Shown: one piece after another, positions 16,243 to 24,794 of the stretch
How the letters are laid out: each line of letters opens with the position of its first letter
Numbering within the stretch: position 1 is the first letter of the stretch
Assembly: GCF_034424215.1 (NCBI RefSeq)
Contig: NZ_CP139960.1
Location: forward strand, 3,100,001-3,164,000
DNA: 64,000 bases
Origin: Niabella yanshanensis
GTDB taxonomy: Bacteria; Bacteroidota; Bacteroidia; Chitinophagales; Chitinophagaceae
Reading direction: 5' to 3'
Notes under the pieces: model-generated
Told to the model about the DNA's origin: nothing
Databases searched by the model: none
The model's input: the letters and a program-made list of their open reading frames with translations, nothing else
Made by a program: the position numbers and the translations under genes

Positions 16243-16953
16243 ATGAGAAAAGTATTATTGTCTTTAGTAACACTACTATTATGCCAGCTAACATGGGCGC
16301 ATGCTATCTGGATTGAAACATTCCCAACCGGCAGTAAAAACAAAACCCAGGAAATAAAAGTATTCTTTGGCGAATATGCTGATAACGATATTACAGCCGC
16401 AGAAAAATGGTTTTCTGATTTAAAAGACTTCAAGATCATTGCCATTGCACCCGATGGATCAATAGAAACACTCTCAACTGTAATTGGTACCGACCACTAT
16501 AAGAGTAGCTTTACGCCTAAACAGGAAGGTGTTTATACTATAAGCCTGCACCACCCCGTAAAAGACCTTTATCATGGTACCAAGATCAATTATTTCAGCA
16601 GTGCAACTGTTAAAGTAGGCAAGGCTGATACAGGAAATGAGCCCAACATTAACAAGAATTTTATCAGCCTGCTGGCAAAGGATGCGGCCATCGCTACAGC
16701 CAACAAAGAAGTTAAAGTAGTGGCCTTGTTTGAGGGCAAACCGGCAGCCAAAAAAGAAGTGCAGGTTTTTGCACCCAATGGATGGAGCAAAACTTTCTAT
16801 ACCAATGAAGCAGGTGAGATCAGTTTTACGCCGTTATGGGCTGGCAAATACCAGGTTGAATTTTCTCATACCGATAATACCGAGCGCGAAGAAAACGGTA
16901 ATAAAATCACCAAAACTTTTAACGGGGCTACTTATATGCTATTTATAAAATAA
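16243..16953 (+). CDS. DUF4198 domain protein (exported)
   Basis: A 236-residue protein with signal peptide MRKVLLSLVTLLLCQLTWAHA followed directly by the IWIETFP start that is usual for DUF4198. An N-terminal beta domain (22-130) contains the HHPV and TKINYFSSATV strands, and a C-terminal carboxypeptidase-regulatory-like domain (about 145-232) shows GKPAAKKEVQVFAPNGW and TNEAGEISFTPLWAGKYQVE. Relatives are periplasmic and often sit near metal or TonB transport genes; no such gene is adjacent here. The substrate is unknown. A weak -7 element TATTTTCG lies at 16220-16227, 15 nt before the ATG. Confidence 0.75.
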   Translation: MRKVLLSLVTLLLCQLTWAHAIWIETFPTGSKNKTQEIKVFFGEYADNDITAAEKWFSDLKDFKIIAIAPDGSIETLSTVIGTDHYKSSFTPKQEGVYTISLHHPVKDLYHGTKINYFSSATVKVGKADTGNEPNINKNFISLLAKDAAIATANKEVKVVALFEGKPAAKKEVQVFAPNGWSKTFYTNEAGEISFTPLWAGKYQVEFSHTDNTEREENGNKITKTFNGATYMLFIK

Positions 16954-17094
16954 ATTTACAGGTTGCAAGACTGTGAAAAATAACAGAAATCCCACTTATA
17001 GTCTTCGGCAATGCCCTTAAAGTAAATCTCTGTTATGGCCGTCTTCGTTTAAAATAAGCATATTTACAAAATAGCTTAGCGCGAATCAACCATA

Positions 17095-18213
17095 ATGAAG
17101 ATTTCTTTAAAAAAAAAATTGCGTAAAATAATGTGGGTGCTGCTATCGGCCATTGTCATCATCATTGCTGCGGTAATGATCTTTATTAACCAGAAAAGTT
17201 TCGGAAAAGCGCCCTCTGGTGAACGGCTCGAACGGATCAAAAAGTCTCCAAATTACCGGGACGGGACCTTTCAAAATCAAAATCCTACCCCTAATTTTTC
17301 TTCAGACAAAGGGTTTACCGGAGTTTTGTATGATTTCTTTTTTAAAAAGGTAAAAGACCTGCGGCCTTCTAAAGATATTCCCACTATAAAGACCAACTTA
17401 AATGGTTTAGGTACTGAAGATGCCCTGGTGTGGATGGGACATTCTTCTTTGTATATGCAGGTAGCCGGTAAAAAATTCCTGGTTGACCCCGTATTGGTTT
17501 CGGCCTCGCCCTTGTCCGCTTTTAATAAGGCCTTTAATGGCGCTGCTGCCTACCAACCCCGAGATCTTCCTGATGCAGACATATTGATTCTGACGCATGA
17601 CCACTGGGATCATCTGGACTATGAAACCATGATCAGCTTGAAGGACAGGGTAGGCCAAGTAATTTGTCCGTTGGGCGTGGGAGAGCACCTGGAATATTGG
17701 GGCTTTGACAAAAAGAAAATAGTAGAACTGGACTGGGATGAACAAACTTCGGTAGATGGGTTTACCATTACCGCTCTACCTGCCCGGCATTTTTCCGGTC
17801 GCGGCCTTACCCGCAACAAATCTTTATGGGCTTCCTTTATGATACAATCTCCCACAGGCGGTAATATTTATCTGGGTGGCGACTCTGGTTACGACAGCCA
17901 CTACACGGCCATTAAACAACGCTTCGGAGCCATCGACCTAGCCATTTTGGAAAACGGTCAGTATAACGATGCCTGGAAATATATTCACCTGGTGCCTGAA
18001 GACCTGGTAAAAGCTGTGAAAGAACTGAACCCGAAAAGACTTTTTACCGTTCACAACTCTAAATACGCTTTGGCAATGCACGCCTGGAGCGAGCCACTTG
18101 AAAATATTTCCAAAGCGGCCGAAAAAGATAGCATCCACCTTATGACGCCCATGATAGGGGAAGTAGTACATTTAAAAGATACTTTACAAACCTTTAAAAA
18201 ATGGTGGCAGTAA
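17095..18213 (+). CDS. MBL-fold metallo-hydrolase (NAPE-PLD/UlaG-like)
   Basis: A 372-residue protein with one N-terminal membrane anchor (about 12-32) after a strongly basic start. The metallo-beta-lactamase fold has THDHWDH near 164-170 (zinc ligands), ALPARHFSGRG near 226-236, GGDSGYDSHY near 261 and the late histidine in FTVHNSKYALAMH. The order and the WMGHSSLYMQVAGKKFLVDP start match the group that includes N-acyl-phosphatidylethanolamine phospholipase D and UlaG-like lactonases. The substrate is not known; a lipid or phosphodiester substrate at the membrane is plausible. It stands alone with about 140 bp of spacer upstream. Confidence 0.85.
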   Translation: MKISLKKKLRKIMWVLLSAIVIIIAAVMIFINQKSFGKAPSGERLERIKKSPNYRDGTFQNQNPTPNFSSDKGFTGVLYDFFFKKVKDLRPSKDIPTIKTNLNGLGTEDALVWMGHSSLYMQVAGKKFLVDPVLVSASPLSAFNKAFNGAAAYQPRDLPDADILILTHDHWDHLDYETMISLKDRVGQVICPLGVGEHLEYWGFDKKKIVELDWDEQTSVDGFTITALPARHFSGRGLTRNKSLWASFMIQSPTGGNIYLGGDSGYDSHYTAIKQRFGAIDLAILENGQYNDAWKYIHLVPEDLVKAVKELNPKRLFTVHNSKYALAMHAWSEPLENISKAAEKDSIHLMTPMIGEVVHLKDTLQTFKKWWQ

Positions 18214-18383
18214 CGGAACTCCTCTTTTAAAATTCACACCAAAAGAAAATACCAATTAAATTTTTGCAACGTCGTAGCTTTTATTTGTAAGATTACCGTC
18301 AACTTTGTTAGCACCCACTTGTTAGTTAAATTTATTATTTATAGCCAATTGCTATTAACTATTAACAACAAACCGATATCCAC

Positions 18384-19438
18384 ATGAGTACGAATGTAAA
18401 AGCTTTCGGCACCGAAGCTGCTGATGCCCATCTTCAGCCAATGAATATTGATCGCCGCGATGTTACCCCACAAGACGTGGAAATTGAAATATTATACTGC
18501 GGCGTTTGTCACTCTGACCTGCACACCGCCCGTAACGACTGGGGGGCTCCAAATACCCCTCTGTGCCCGGACATGAAATTGTGGGAAGAGTAACCAAAGT
18601 AGGCAGCGAGGTTACCAAATTTAAAGCCGGAGACCTGGCAGCAGTAGGCTGCATGGTGGATAGCTGTAAAACCTGCGACAATTGTAAGCAAGACCTGGAA
18701 CAATTTTGCCTGAATGGTTTTACCGGAACTTATAACGGAAAAGACAGGCATTCCGGCGGACATACTTTTGGCGGATACTCTGAAAAAGTAGTGGTAGACG
18801 AGCATTTCGTTTTAAAAGTACCTGAAAACCTTGACCTGGCAGCTGTAGCGCCAATCCTTTGCGCAGGTATTACTACCTGGTCGCCGTTAAGGCACTGGAA
18901 AGTAAAAGAAGGCAGCAAGGTGGCGGTGGTGGGTTTGGGTGGACTAGGTCATATGGCTTTGAAGCTGGCGCATGCCCTGGGGGCTGAGGTTACCTTGTTT
19001 TCAAGAAGTGCGGGGAAAACAGAAGAAGCAAAATCTCTGGGTGCAGATGCCGTAATTATATCTACAGATCCTGTGCAAATGGACTCTGTAAAAAGCAAGT
19101 TTGACCTGATCATCGATACCGTGCCCTATGTACATGATCTGAATCCTTACGTACAGACGCTGCATACCAGCGGCACTTTAGTTCTAGTTGGCTTCCTGGG
19201 CAACCTTGAACCGATGCTGAATACAGCGCCATTGGTATTAGGTAGAAAATCCATTGCAGGATCTCTGATCGGCGGTATTGCAGAAACACAGGAATTACTT
19301 GATTTCTGTGGGCAGCACAATATCGTGTCAGAAATAGAACTCATCAAAATGCAGGATATCAACCTGGCTTACGAAAGAATGCTGAAAAGTGATGTGCGTT
19401 ACCGGTTTGTAATTGATATGCAAAGCCTGAAAAATTAA
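18384..19438 (+). pseudogene. Zinc-dependent NADP alcohol dehydrogenase (YahK-like), broken by a one-base frameshift
   Basis: Two overlapping frames (18384-18593 and from about 18547 to 19438) together encode a complete 351-residue medium-chain alcohol dehydrogenase of the YahK/cinnamyl-alcohol type. The first part has GVCHSDLHTARNDWG with the first catalytic zinc ligand; the second continues SKYPSVPGHEIVG, the structural zinc cysteines CKTCDNC and EQFC, and the cofactor fold GLGGLGHMALKLA followed by FSRSAGK, which suggests NADP. The break is at a run of six G (18541-18546); seven G would read DWGGSKYPSV and restore the family sequence. It may be a real recent mutation, a slippage switch, or a sequencing error. 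The rest of the gene shows no decay. It would reduce aldehydes in the cytoplasm. Confidence 0.88.
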
Positions 19439-19454
19439 TAATATAACATTTAGT

Positions 19455-19488
19455 AAAGAGGTGATCCCATTCGTGATCATCTCTTTTC
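19455..19488 (+). terminator. Rho-independent terminator after the alcohol dehydrogenase
   Basis: AAAGAGGTGATC pairs with GATCATCTCTTT (one G-T pair) over a 6-nt loop, followed by TTTCGTTTG. It lies 17 bp after the stop codon. Confidence 0.6.
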
Positions 19489-19534
19489 GTTTGTAGCAAC
19501 CTGGCTGCGGTTTCGAATTATTCAGGCAGGCTTC

Positions 19535-19915
19535 TTATCTATGCTGGTCAATCAAAATAGGATTACCATCCGGATCGGTAAGCGTAATGTAAGCGGAACC
19601 TGTTGTTGTTTCATCAGCCTCGGCAGTCAATTCAACACCCTGCTTTTTCAGGTGTTGCTGAACTGCACGCACATCGTCAAATGCTGCCAGGTGTTTGGCT
19701 TCCTGGTCCCAACCGGGATTAAATGTGAGCATGTTTTTATCAAACATACCCTGGAAAAGCCCGATAACAGATGTTCCGTTCTTCAGCACAATCCAGTTTT
19801 GATTAATATCTCCTCCTTTGTAAGTGAACCCCAGCTTTTCATAAAATGCTTTTGAAGCATGAATGTCTTTAACTGTAAGGCTTACCGAAAATGCACCCAG
19901 TTTAATATTATCCAT
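19535..19915 (-). CDS. VOC (glyoxalase/bleomycin resistance) family protein
   Basis: A 126-residue single-module VOC protein with two beta-alpha-beta-beta-beta units. It starts with FSVSLTVKDIHASKAFYEKLGF and ends with YITLTDPDGNPILIDQH, the usual first and last strands of the fold. Metal-ligand residues are only partly kept (Glu/His near the ends), so the enzymatic type cannot be assigned. The start at 19915 is favoured because a -7-like TACATTTA lies 21 nt upstream; a longer frame extends 37 codons further and overlaps this element. The gene points toward the alcohol dehydrogenase (convergent). Confidence 0.82.
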   Translation of the reverse strand: MDNIKLGAFSVSLTVKDIHASKAFYEKLGFTYKGGDINQNWIVLKNGTSVIGLFQGMFDKNMLTFNPGWDQEAKHLAAFDDVRAVQQHLKKQGVELTAEADETTTGSAYITLTDPDGNPILIDQHR

Positions 19916-19936
19916 CTGAACTGATTTTATATATAA

Positions 19937-19944
19937 TAAATGTA
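19937..19944 (-). promoter_or_regulatory. -7-like element of the VOC gene
   Basis: TACATTTA on the minus strand, one mismatch to TAnnTTTG, 21 nt before the ATG at 19915. Confidence 0.35.
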
Positions 19945-20037
19945 TCGAAAATTTATTTCCGTGAAAAAAATCGCCGCAGGTACCCGGAATTTCAGCGTGC
20001 CTTGTAAGATTGATTTGCTGGTACAACTAAATATTAT

Positions 20038-20242
20038 TTAACCCCGCCTGAATCGGGCAGGCGCCAGGACGGGACAACGCTAAGAAAAATTTCCATAAAA
20101 CATTCACAGCAGAGAAGCGGAGATAACGCAGAGTGGTGCATTACATATTCCAGGTTTACTTTAGCTGGATAGTACTATAACCTGTGGGTATCCTTTGCGT
20201 CCCCGTTTCTTCGCGCCTGTCCGACTGCAGCAGGCGGGTTAA
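20038..20242. repeat. MITE-like element with imperfect terminal inverted repeats
   Basis: This 205-bp non-coding stretch begins with TTAACCCCGCCTG and ends with CAGGCGGGTTAA, which are inverted copies differing by one extra C. The similarity continues inward: a second segment (TCGGGCAGGCGC on the left, GCGCCTGTCCGA on the right) and a third (AGAGAAGCGGAGATAACGCAGAG on the left; the right end read in reverse gives GAAGAAACGGGGACGCAAAGG) are also inverted relative to each other. The whole could fold into one long interrupted hairpin. It fills most of the gap between the VOC gene and the oxidoreductase operon. No open frame is present, so mobilisation would need a transposase elsewhere. Confidence 0.6.
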
Positions 20243-20324
20243 GAGATATAAGCAGCTTTTTAGTTATATTTATTGTATCGAAAACTTTAAGGGCTCTCAG
20301 GGCCTTTATGTAATATCTGCGCAA

Positions 20325-20906
20325 ATGAAAAGTTCACGCCGTTCGTTCATCAAAATTTCGGGAGCGCTGACAGCGCTGGCTACCTTGCCAGGCTCCGTCA
20401 AAGCATTCTACCAGGATGTAAAAAAATTTTTTGTTCCTCCCAAACAAACCATACCGCTCACTATCAACATTAATAAAAAACCGTATAAGGTAACTGCCGA
20501 TACCCGCACTACTTTACTGGACCTTTTAAGGGAGGAGTTGCAACTAACCGGCACTAAAAAAGGTTGCGACCATGGTCAATGCGGCGCCTGTACCGTACAT
20601 ATCAATGGCGAACGGGTACTTAGTTGTCTTACCCTATCGGCACAAACTGTTGGAAAGGAGGTTACCACCATTGAAGGCTTAGCCGATGGCGACCAGTTAC
20701 ACCCCATGCAACAGGCATTTATAGAATGCGATGGCTTCCAGTGCGGATATTGCACGCCCGGCCAGATCATGTCTGCCGTTGCCTGCGTAAAAGAGGGACA
20801 TACAAAGTCCGTTGCAGAGATAAAAGAATTTATGAGTGGTAACCTCTGCCGTTGCGGGGCTTACAACGGTATTGTTGAATCTATACAAAAAGTGGCAGCT
20901 ATATGA
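20325..20906 (+). CDS. Molybdenum aldehyde/xanthine oxidoreductase, 2Fe-2S subunit (PaoA/YagT-like)
   Basis: A 193-residue iron-sulphur subunit. It has a twin-arginine signal SRRSFIK at residues 4-10 followed by a hydrophobic run, so the complex is probably exported folded through Tat. The plant-ferredoxin domain has KKGCDHGQCGACTVHI and a later Cys in VLSC, and the second 2Fe-2S domain has CGYCTPGQ and CRCGAYNG. In the PaoABC family this subunit passes electrons from the molybdenum site out of the complex. The next gene overlaps by ATGA, showing translational coupling. The start at 20325 is chosen because it puts the Tat motif at the N-terminus; an open frame continues 47 codons upstream into the repeat region. 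Confidence 0.92.
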   Translation: MKSSRRSFIKISGALTALATLPGSVKAFYQDVKKFFVPPKQTIPLTININKKPYKVTADTRTTLLDLLREELQLTGTKKGCDHGQCGACTVHINGERVLSCLTLSAQTVGKEVTTIEGLADGDQLHPMQQAFIECDGFQCGYCTPGQIMSAVACVKEGHTKSVAEIKEFMSGNLCRCGAYNGIVESIQKVAAI

Positions 20907-21880
20907 GACCCTTTAGTTTTAGTAAAACGGAAAATACGGCGAAGGCTGTAGCATCCAAAAATGACCAGGCCCGGTTTATCGCGGGTGGCACTAACCTGGT
21001 AGACCTGATGAAAAAGCATATTGCCCAACCTGAGGCTGTGATCGATATAACCAGCTCACTTTCGGCTAAAATAGAAAACACTACCAAGGGCCTGCGTATC
21101 GGTGCGATGGTTCGGAACAGTGCTTTGACTACTGATAGTAAAATACTTTCGCAGCACCCGCTAATAGCAAAAGCTGTGTTGGCCGGCGCTTCTCCCCAGA
21201 TCCGGAATATGGCCAGTACCGGCGGCAACCTGTTGCAACGCACCCGTTGCCCTTATTTTTACGATACAACAAGTCCTTGTAATAAAAGAAAACCGGGATC
21301 GGGTTGTAGTGCCCTTAAAGGCGAAAACCGGATGAGCGCCGTAGTAGGTTATAGTGATCAATGTGTAGCGGTTCATCCTTCAGATCTATGTGTAGCACTT
21401 GCTGCTTTGGATGCATCGGTAAATATTATAAACAAACAGCAGCAAAAAACAACCATTGCCTTTAAAGACTTTCACCGGCTGCCTGGCGATCAACCTCAAA
21501 CAGATAACCAGTTGCCTGCGAATGCTTTGATCACTTCTATCGATATCGCATCCCATCCGTTTCATAAAAATAGCGCTTATGTGAAGTTGCGCGACCGCGA
21601 CTCCTATGCATTTGCTTTGGTGTCTGTTGCTGCCGCGCTTCATTTGCTGGGTAATAAAATTAAAGATGCCCGTTTAGCCTCCGGAGGAGTAGCTCATAAG
21701 CCATGGCGCTGGTACGCTGCCGAAGCTTATTTAAAAGGAAAAGAAGCGAACGTTGAAAACTTTAAAAAAGCGGCCGATATCGCCATAAGTGGGCTGAAAC
21801 CCTTGTCCGGCAATGCTTTTAAAATACCCATGTTGAGAGGGGCTATAGAAACAGCATTGCAGAATTGCCTGGCAGGTTAA
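20903..21880 (+). CDS. Molybdenum oxidoreductase, FAD-binding subunit (PaoB/YagS-like)
   Basis: A 325-residue FAD subunit of the xanthine dehydrogenase family. It has the FAD loop FIAGGTNLVDLMK near 29-41, the second FAD segment ASPQIRNMASTGGNLLQRTRC near 96-116, and Cys-rich RCPYFYDTTSPCNKRKPGSGC, which in PaoB-type subunits binds an additional 4Fe-4S cluster. It starts inside the stop codon of the 2Fe-2S subunit gene. It accepts electrons from the iron-sulphur centres and passes them to an external acceptor, in the periplasm if the Tat signal of the partner is used. Confidence 0.92.
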   Translation: MRPFSFSKTENTAKAVASKNDQARFIAGGTNLVDLMKKHIAQPEAVIDITSSLSAKIENTTKGLRIGAMVRNSALTTDSKILSQHPLIAKAVLAGASPQIRNMASTGGNLLQRTRCPYFYDTTSPCNKRKPGSGCSALKGENRMSAVVGYSDQCVAVHPSDLCVALAALDASVNIINKQQQKTTIAFKDFHRLPGDQPQTDNQLPANALITSIDIASHPFHKNSAYVKLRDRDSYAFALVSVAAALHLLGNKIKDARLASGGVAHKPWRWYAAEAYLKGKEANVENFKKAADIAISGLKPLSGNAFKIPMLRGAIETALQNCLAG

Positions 21881-21955
21881 ATGCTTCATTTTATAAAGAT
21901 CAATCACGATAAATATTATTCAACAAAAGCACCGGCTGATAGATAAACTTTGATT

Positions 21956-24175
21956 ATGGCATTTTTTGATGAATCTTTTGATAGCGTGGCTCCTGCCGAA
22001 GGACGCGTAGAGGGTGTAGCAAAAGTTACGGGAAAAGGAAAGTATGCGGCGGAATACGAAGTGCGGGGTGTATGCTATGCGGTACTGGTAGACAGCTCCA
22101 TTGCCTCGGGTACGATCAAAAATATTAACCTGCAAAACGCGAAGCAGGTTGCAGGTGTGATCGATATTGTAACCCATCAACATAAACCGCAGGTTCCGGG
22201 CCTGGCCGATGAAGCTAAAATAAAGGAATCCAGGTTTGGGCTTCCTGTCTTTCATACCGATAAAATATACTTCAAAGGCCAACCCATTGCCATCGTCATT
22301 GCCGACACCCTCGAAAACGCTACTTATGCCGCCTCACTGGTTACGGCAGATTACGATACCACTCCCTTTAAAGTTGATTTTGAAAAAGAACATCCCTTAA
22401 ATCCACTGGCCCATGCGGGTAAGGAAAGAGGCTCTTTAGACAGCTGGAATAACCTGCCACATATAGTAGAAGCTTCTTACAACATAAAAGCGGAAGTGCA
22501 TAATCCCATGGAGATGCATGCCACTATTGCGCACTGGATTAGTAACGATCGGTTAAAACTATTCGATAAAAACCAGGGAGTAAACAACGTACAACGCAGC
22601 TTTGCCAGGCTTTTCAATATTCCCGAAAAGAACATTGAAGTGTTCAGCGAATTCGTTGGCGGCGGGTTTGGTTCGGGCTTAAGAGTATGGCCCGGCGCTC
22701 TGGCAGCTGTAATGGCGGCGAAGCAGGTGAACCGCCCCGTGAAATTGATGTTGACGCGCCCGCAGATGTTTCATTCGGTAGGTTATCGTCCGGCATCCTG
22801 GCAAAAAGTAAAAATGGGTGCAGATAACGAAGGCAATATTGCCGGTGTATGGCACCAGGCTAAAAATGGCACTTCTGTTTATGAAAGTTTTGGAGAAGGT
22901 ATTACACGTGTAACCCGTCTTATTTACAAATTTCCCAACCTCAAAGCCGAATCGGCCATTGTACCTCTGAATCTCTCCACACCTACCTGGATGCGGGGAC
23001 CGGGCGATTGCACCGGCGATTTTGCCATCGAAAGCGCCATTGACGAATTAAGCTACCAAATAGGAATGGACCCTGTACAGCTACGGCTTAAAAACCTGGC
23101 CTTGGATAAAAACCCCGACTCAGGCTTACCCTGGTCCACCAACTTTATCGACGAATGTATCAAAAAAGGGGCGGCGATGATCGACTGGACACAGCGCAAA
23201 AATAAACCGGGGCAAACCCGGGATGGAGACTGGAGCACCGGTTACGGCATGGCAGTGGGCATGTGGAACGCGGGTCGCGGCAATGCCAGTGCCGGCATCG
23301 AAATGCGCAAGGACGGCAGCATTACGGTACAAACAGCCATGACCGATATTGGTACCGGGACAGGAACGGGTATGTACAATATAGCACACGAGGTTACCGG
23401 TATTCCTAAAAGTAAAATAAAAATAGAGCTCGGCAATTCCACTTTGCCACCGGCGCCCAGCCAGGGCGGCAGTACCGGCTTATCTTCTGTAAGTGGCGCG
23501 GTAGTGGCTGTTTGCAGCGCCCTGAAGTTGAAGCTGGCCGAATATGCAGCGACTATTAACGAAAAATATAAAGGGGTTACCGCCGCAGATGTACTACTCT
23601 CAGAAAATGGGATTTCTTTAAAATCAGCTAATACCGAGTTGGTTTCTTATAGCCAGATCTGGTCAAAAAACAACCTGACCGTTATTGACCTGGAAGCCAG
23701 CTCAGGCCCCGGCGAAGAACGTAAACAATATGCTTTCTGCTCTTCTGCAGCTCATTTTTGCAAAGTGCGGGTCAATACCAAAACAGGTAAATTGAAAGTA
23801 GAAAAGCTGGTTTGCGTGGCAGACGGCGGTAAGATAGTGAACGAAAAAGCTGCCGCCAACCAGATGTCGGGTGCAGCCGTAGGGGGTATCGGTATGGCTT
23901 TGATGGAAGAGCAGGTGGCAGATGGTCACCTGGGTGGACTGGTTGGCAACGACCTGGCCGGCTATCATTTTGCGGTTAATGCCGATGCACCCATTATTGA
24001 CGTGGCTTTTATCGGCAAGCCGGATGTTAACATCAATCCCACAGGAGCAAAAGGTTTGGGAGAAGTGGGTATCATTGGCGTTGCGGCTGCTATTTCTAAC
24101 GCCATTTATAATGCAACCGGCAAACGTTTGAGAGATTTGCCGATTACACCTGACAAAATATTAGATAAGTCTTAA
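21956..24175 (+). CDS. Molybdenum oxidoreductase, large molybdopterin-binding subunit (PaoC/YagR-like)
   Basis: A 739-residue catalytic subunit of the xanthine-oxidase family. The first domain starts VEGVAKVTGKGKYAAEY; the molybdenum-binding part has GGGFGSGLRVWP, the GTGTGMYNIAHE segment, SQGGSTGLSSVSGAVV, and the final GLGEVGIIG, whose Glu is the catalytic base in this family. It lacks a signal peptide, as PaoC does, and would be carried out with the Tat-signal subunit. Substrates of the family are aldehydes or N-heterocycles; the E. coli enzyme detoxifies aromatic aldehydes. The gap to the FAD subunit is 75 bp. A chaperone gene (PaoD/XdhC type) is not present in the window. ATG 21956 is preferred over TTG two codons earlier. 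Confidence 0.92.
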   Translation: MAFFDESFDSVAPAEGRVEGVAKVTGKGKYAAEYEVRGVCYAVLVDSSIASGTIKNINLQNAKQVAGVIDIVTHQHKPQVPGLADEAKIKESRFGLPVFHTDKIYFKGQPIAIVIADTLENATYAASLVTADYDTTPFKVDFEKEHPLNPLAHAGKERGSLDSWNNLPHIVEASYNIKAEVHNPMEMHATIAHWISNDRLKLFDKNQGVNNVQRSFARLFNIPEKNIEVFSEFVGGGFGSGLRVWPGALAAVMAAKQVNRPVKLMLTRPQMFHSVGYRPASWQKVKMGADNEGNIAGVWHQAKNGTSVYESFGEGITRVTRLIYKFPNLKAESAIVPLNLSTPTWMRGPGDCTGDFAIESAIDELSYQIGMDPVQLRLKNLALDKNPDSGLPWSTNFIDECIKKGAAMIDWTQRKNKPGQTRDGDWSTGYGMAVGMWNAGRGNASAGIEMRKDGSITVQTAMTDIGTGTGTGMYNIAHEVTGIPKSKIKIELGNSTLPPAPSQGGSTGLSSVSGAVVAVCSALKLKLAEYAATINEKYKGVTAADVLLSENGISLKSANTELVSYSQIWSKNNLTVIDLEASSGPGEERKQYAFCSSAAHFCKVRVNTKTGKLKVEKLVCVADGGKIVNEKAAANQMSGAAVGGIGMALMEEQVADGHLGGLVGNDLAGYHFAVNADAPIIDVAFIGKPDVNINPTGAKGLGEVGIIGVAAAISNAIYNATGKRLRDLPITPDKILDKS

Positions 24176-24185
24176 AAGAAGTTAA

Positions 24186-24545
24186 ATGCTTACAGCTATT
24201 CATCCTAAATTACCCATGCGCAATAAGTTGGCTACAAAAGCTTATTATATAGACCGGCTGGGTTTTAAAGATTGCGGCGCTGTTGACTACGATGGCTACC
24301 TCATGGTTGAAAAAGAAGGCATAGAAATTCATTTTTTTGAGTTCAAAGAGTTGAATCCCGCTGAGAATTATGGGCAGGTCTATATCCGTACCAACAATAT
24401 CGAAGAGCTGTATCAATCTTTAATAAACAGCAATGTTGCTATTCATCCTAATGGGCATTTGGAAACCAAGCCCTGGGGACAGAAAGAGTTTTCTTTACTG
24501 GACCCTGATAATAACCTGCTGACATTTGGGCAACACTCTTCCTAG
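24186..24545 (+). CDS. VOC family protein (bleomycin-resistance-like)
   Basis: A 119-residue VOC-fold protein. It shows AYYIDRLGFKDCG at the first helix, the IEIHFFEF strand, the QVYIRTNNIEELYQSL second module start, and the closing KEFSLLDPDNNLLTFGQ. It resembles bleomycin-binding (Ble-like) members more than glyoxalase I, since the first-module metal ligand is not obvious. It begins 10 bp after the large molybdenum subunit and is probably at the end of that operon, but a functional tie is not evident. A second VOC gene lies on the other side of the operon at 19535. Confidence 0.82.
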   Translation: MLTAIHPKLPMRNKLATKAYYIDRLGFKDCGAVDYDGYLMVEKEGIEIHFFEFKELNPAENYGQVYIRTNNIEELYQSLINSNVAIHPNGHLETKPWGQKEFSLLDPDNNLLTFGQHSS

Positions 24546-24766
24546 TGCGGAGATTAAAACCATTTAGGTATTAAGGTTATTAAGCCAGCAGCAATCTGAT
24601 ATTCTTCTACTTGATTCATTTTATTTTTTCCAAATGATATCGGGCAGATGTTATATTATCCTTATATCATTCATATAGTATTAAATGAATTAAAACAATT
24701 CGGGCATTTCGTTTTATCCTGTCGATTGCCCTGTTTCTGTCTTCCTTTTGCCAATATAAAGTTCAC

Positions 24767-24774
24767 TACATTTG
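24767..24774 (+). promoter_or_regulatory. Promoter of the asparaginase-like gene
   Basis: TACATTTG is a perfect -7 element, 20 nt before the ATG at 24795. A TTTTG at 24746-24750 is a fair -33 element with a 16-nt spacer. It excludes the upstream in-frame start at 24648. Confidence 0.6.
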
Positions 24775-24794
24775 GTTCTCAAAACCAACCAACC

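Noticed and set aside
20038-20324. tRNA or structured small RNA in the gap before the molybdenum operon
   Set aside because: The folding potential comes from the imperfect inverted repeat, and no cloverleaf with a CCA-type end or known RNA motif fits.
24648-24794. 49-codon extension of the asparaginase-like gene
   Set aside because: The promoter at 24767 lies inside it and the family begins at MAIRIFITGG.
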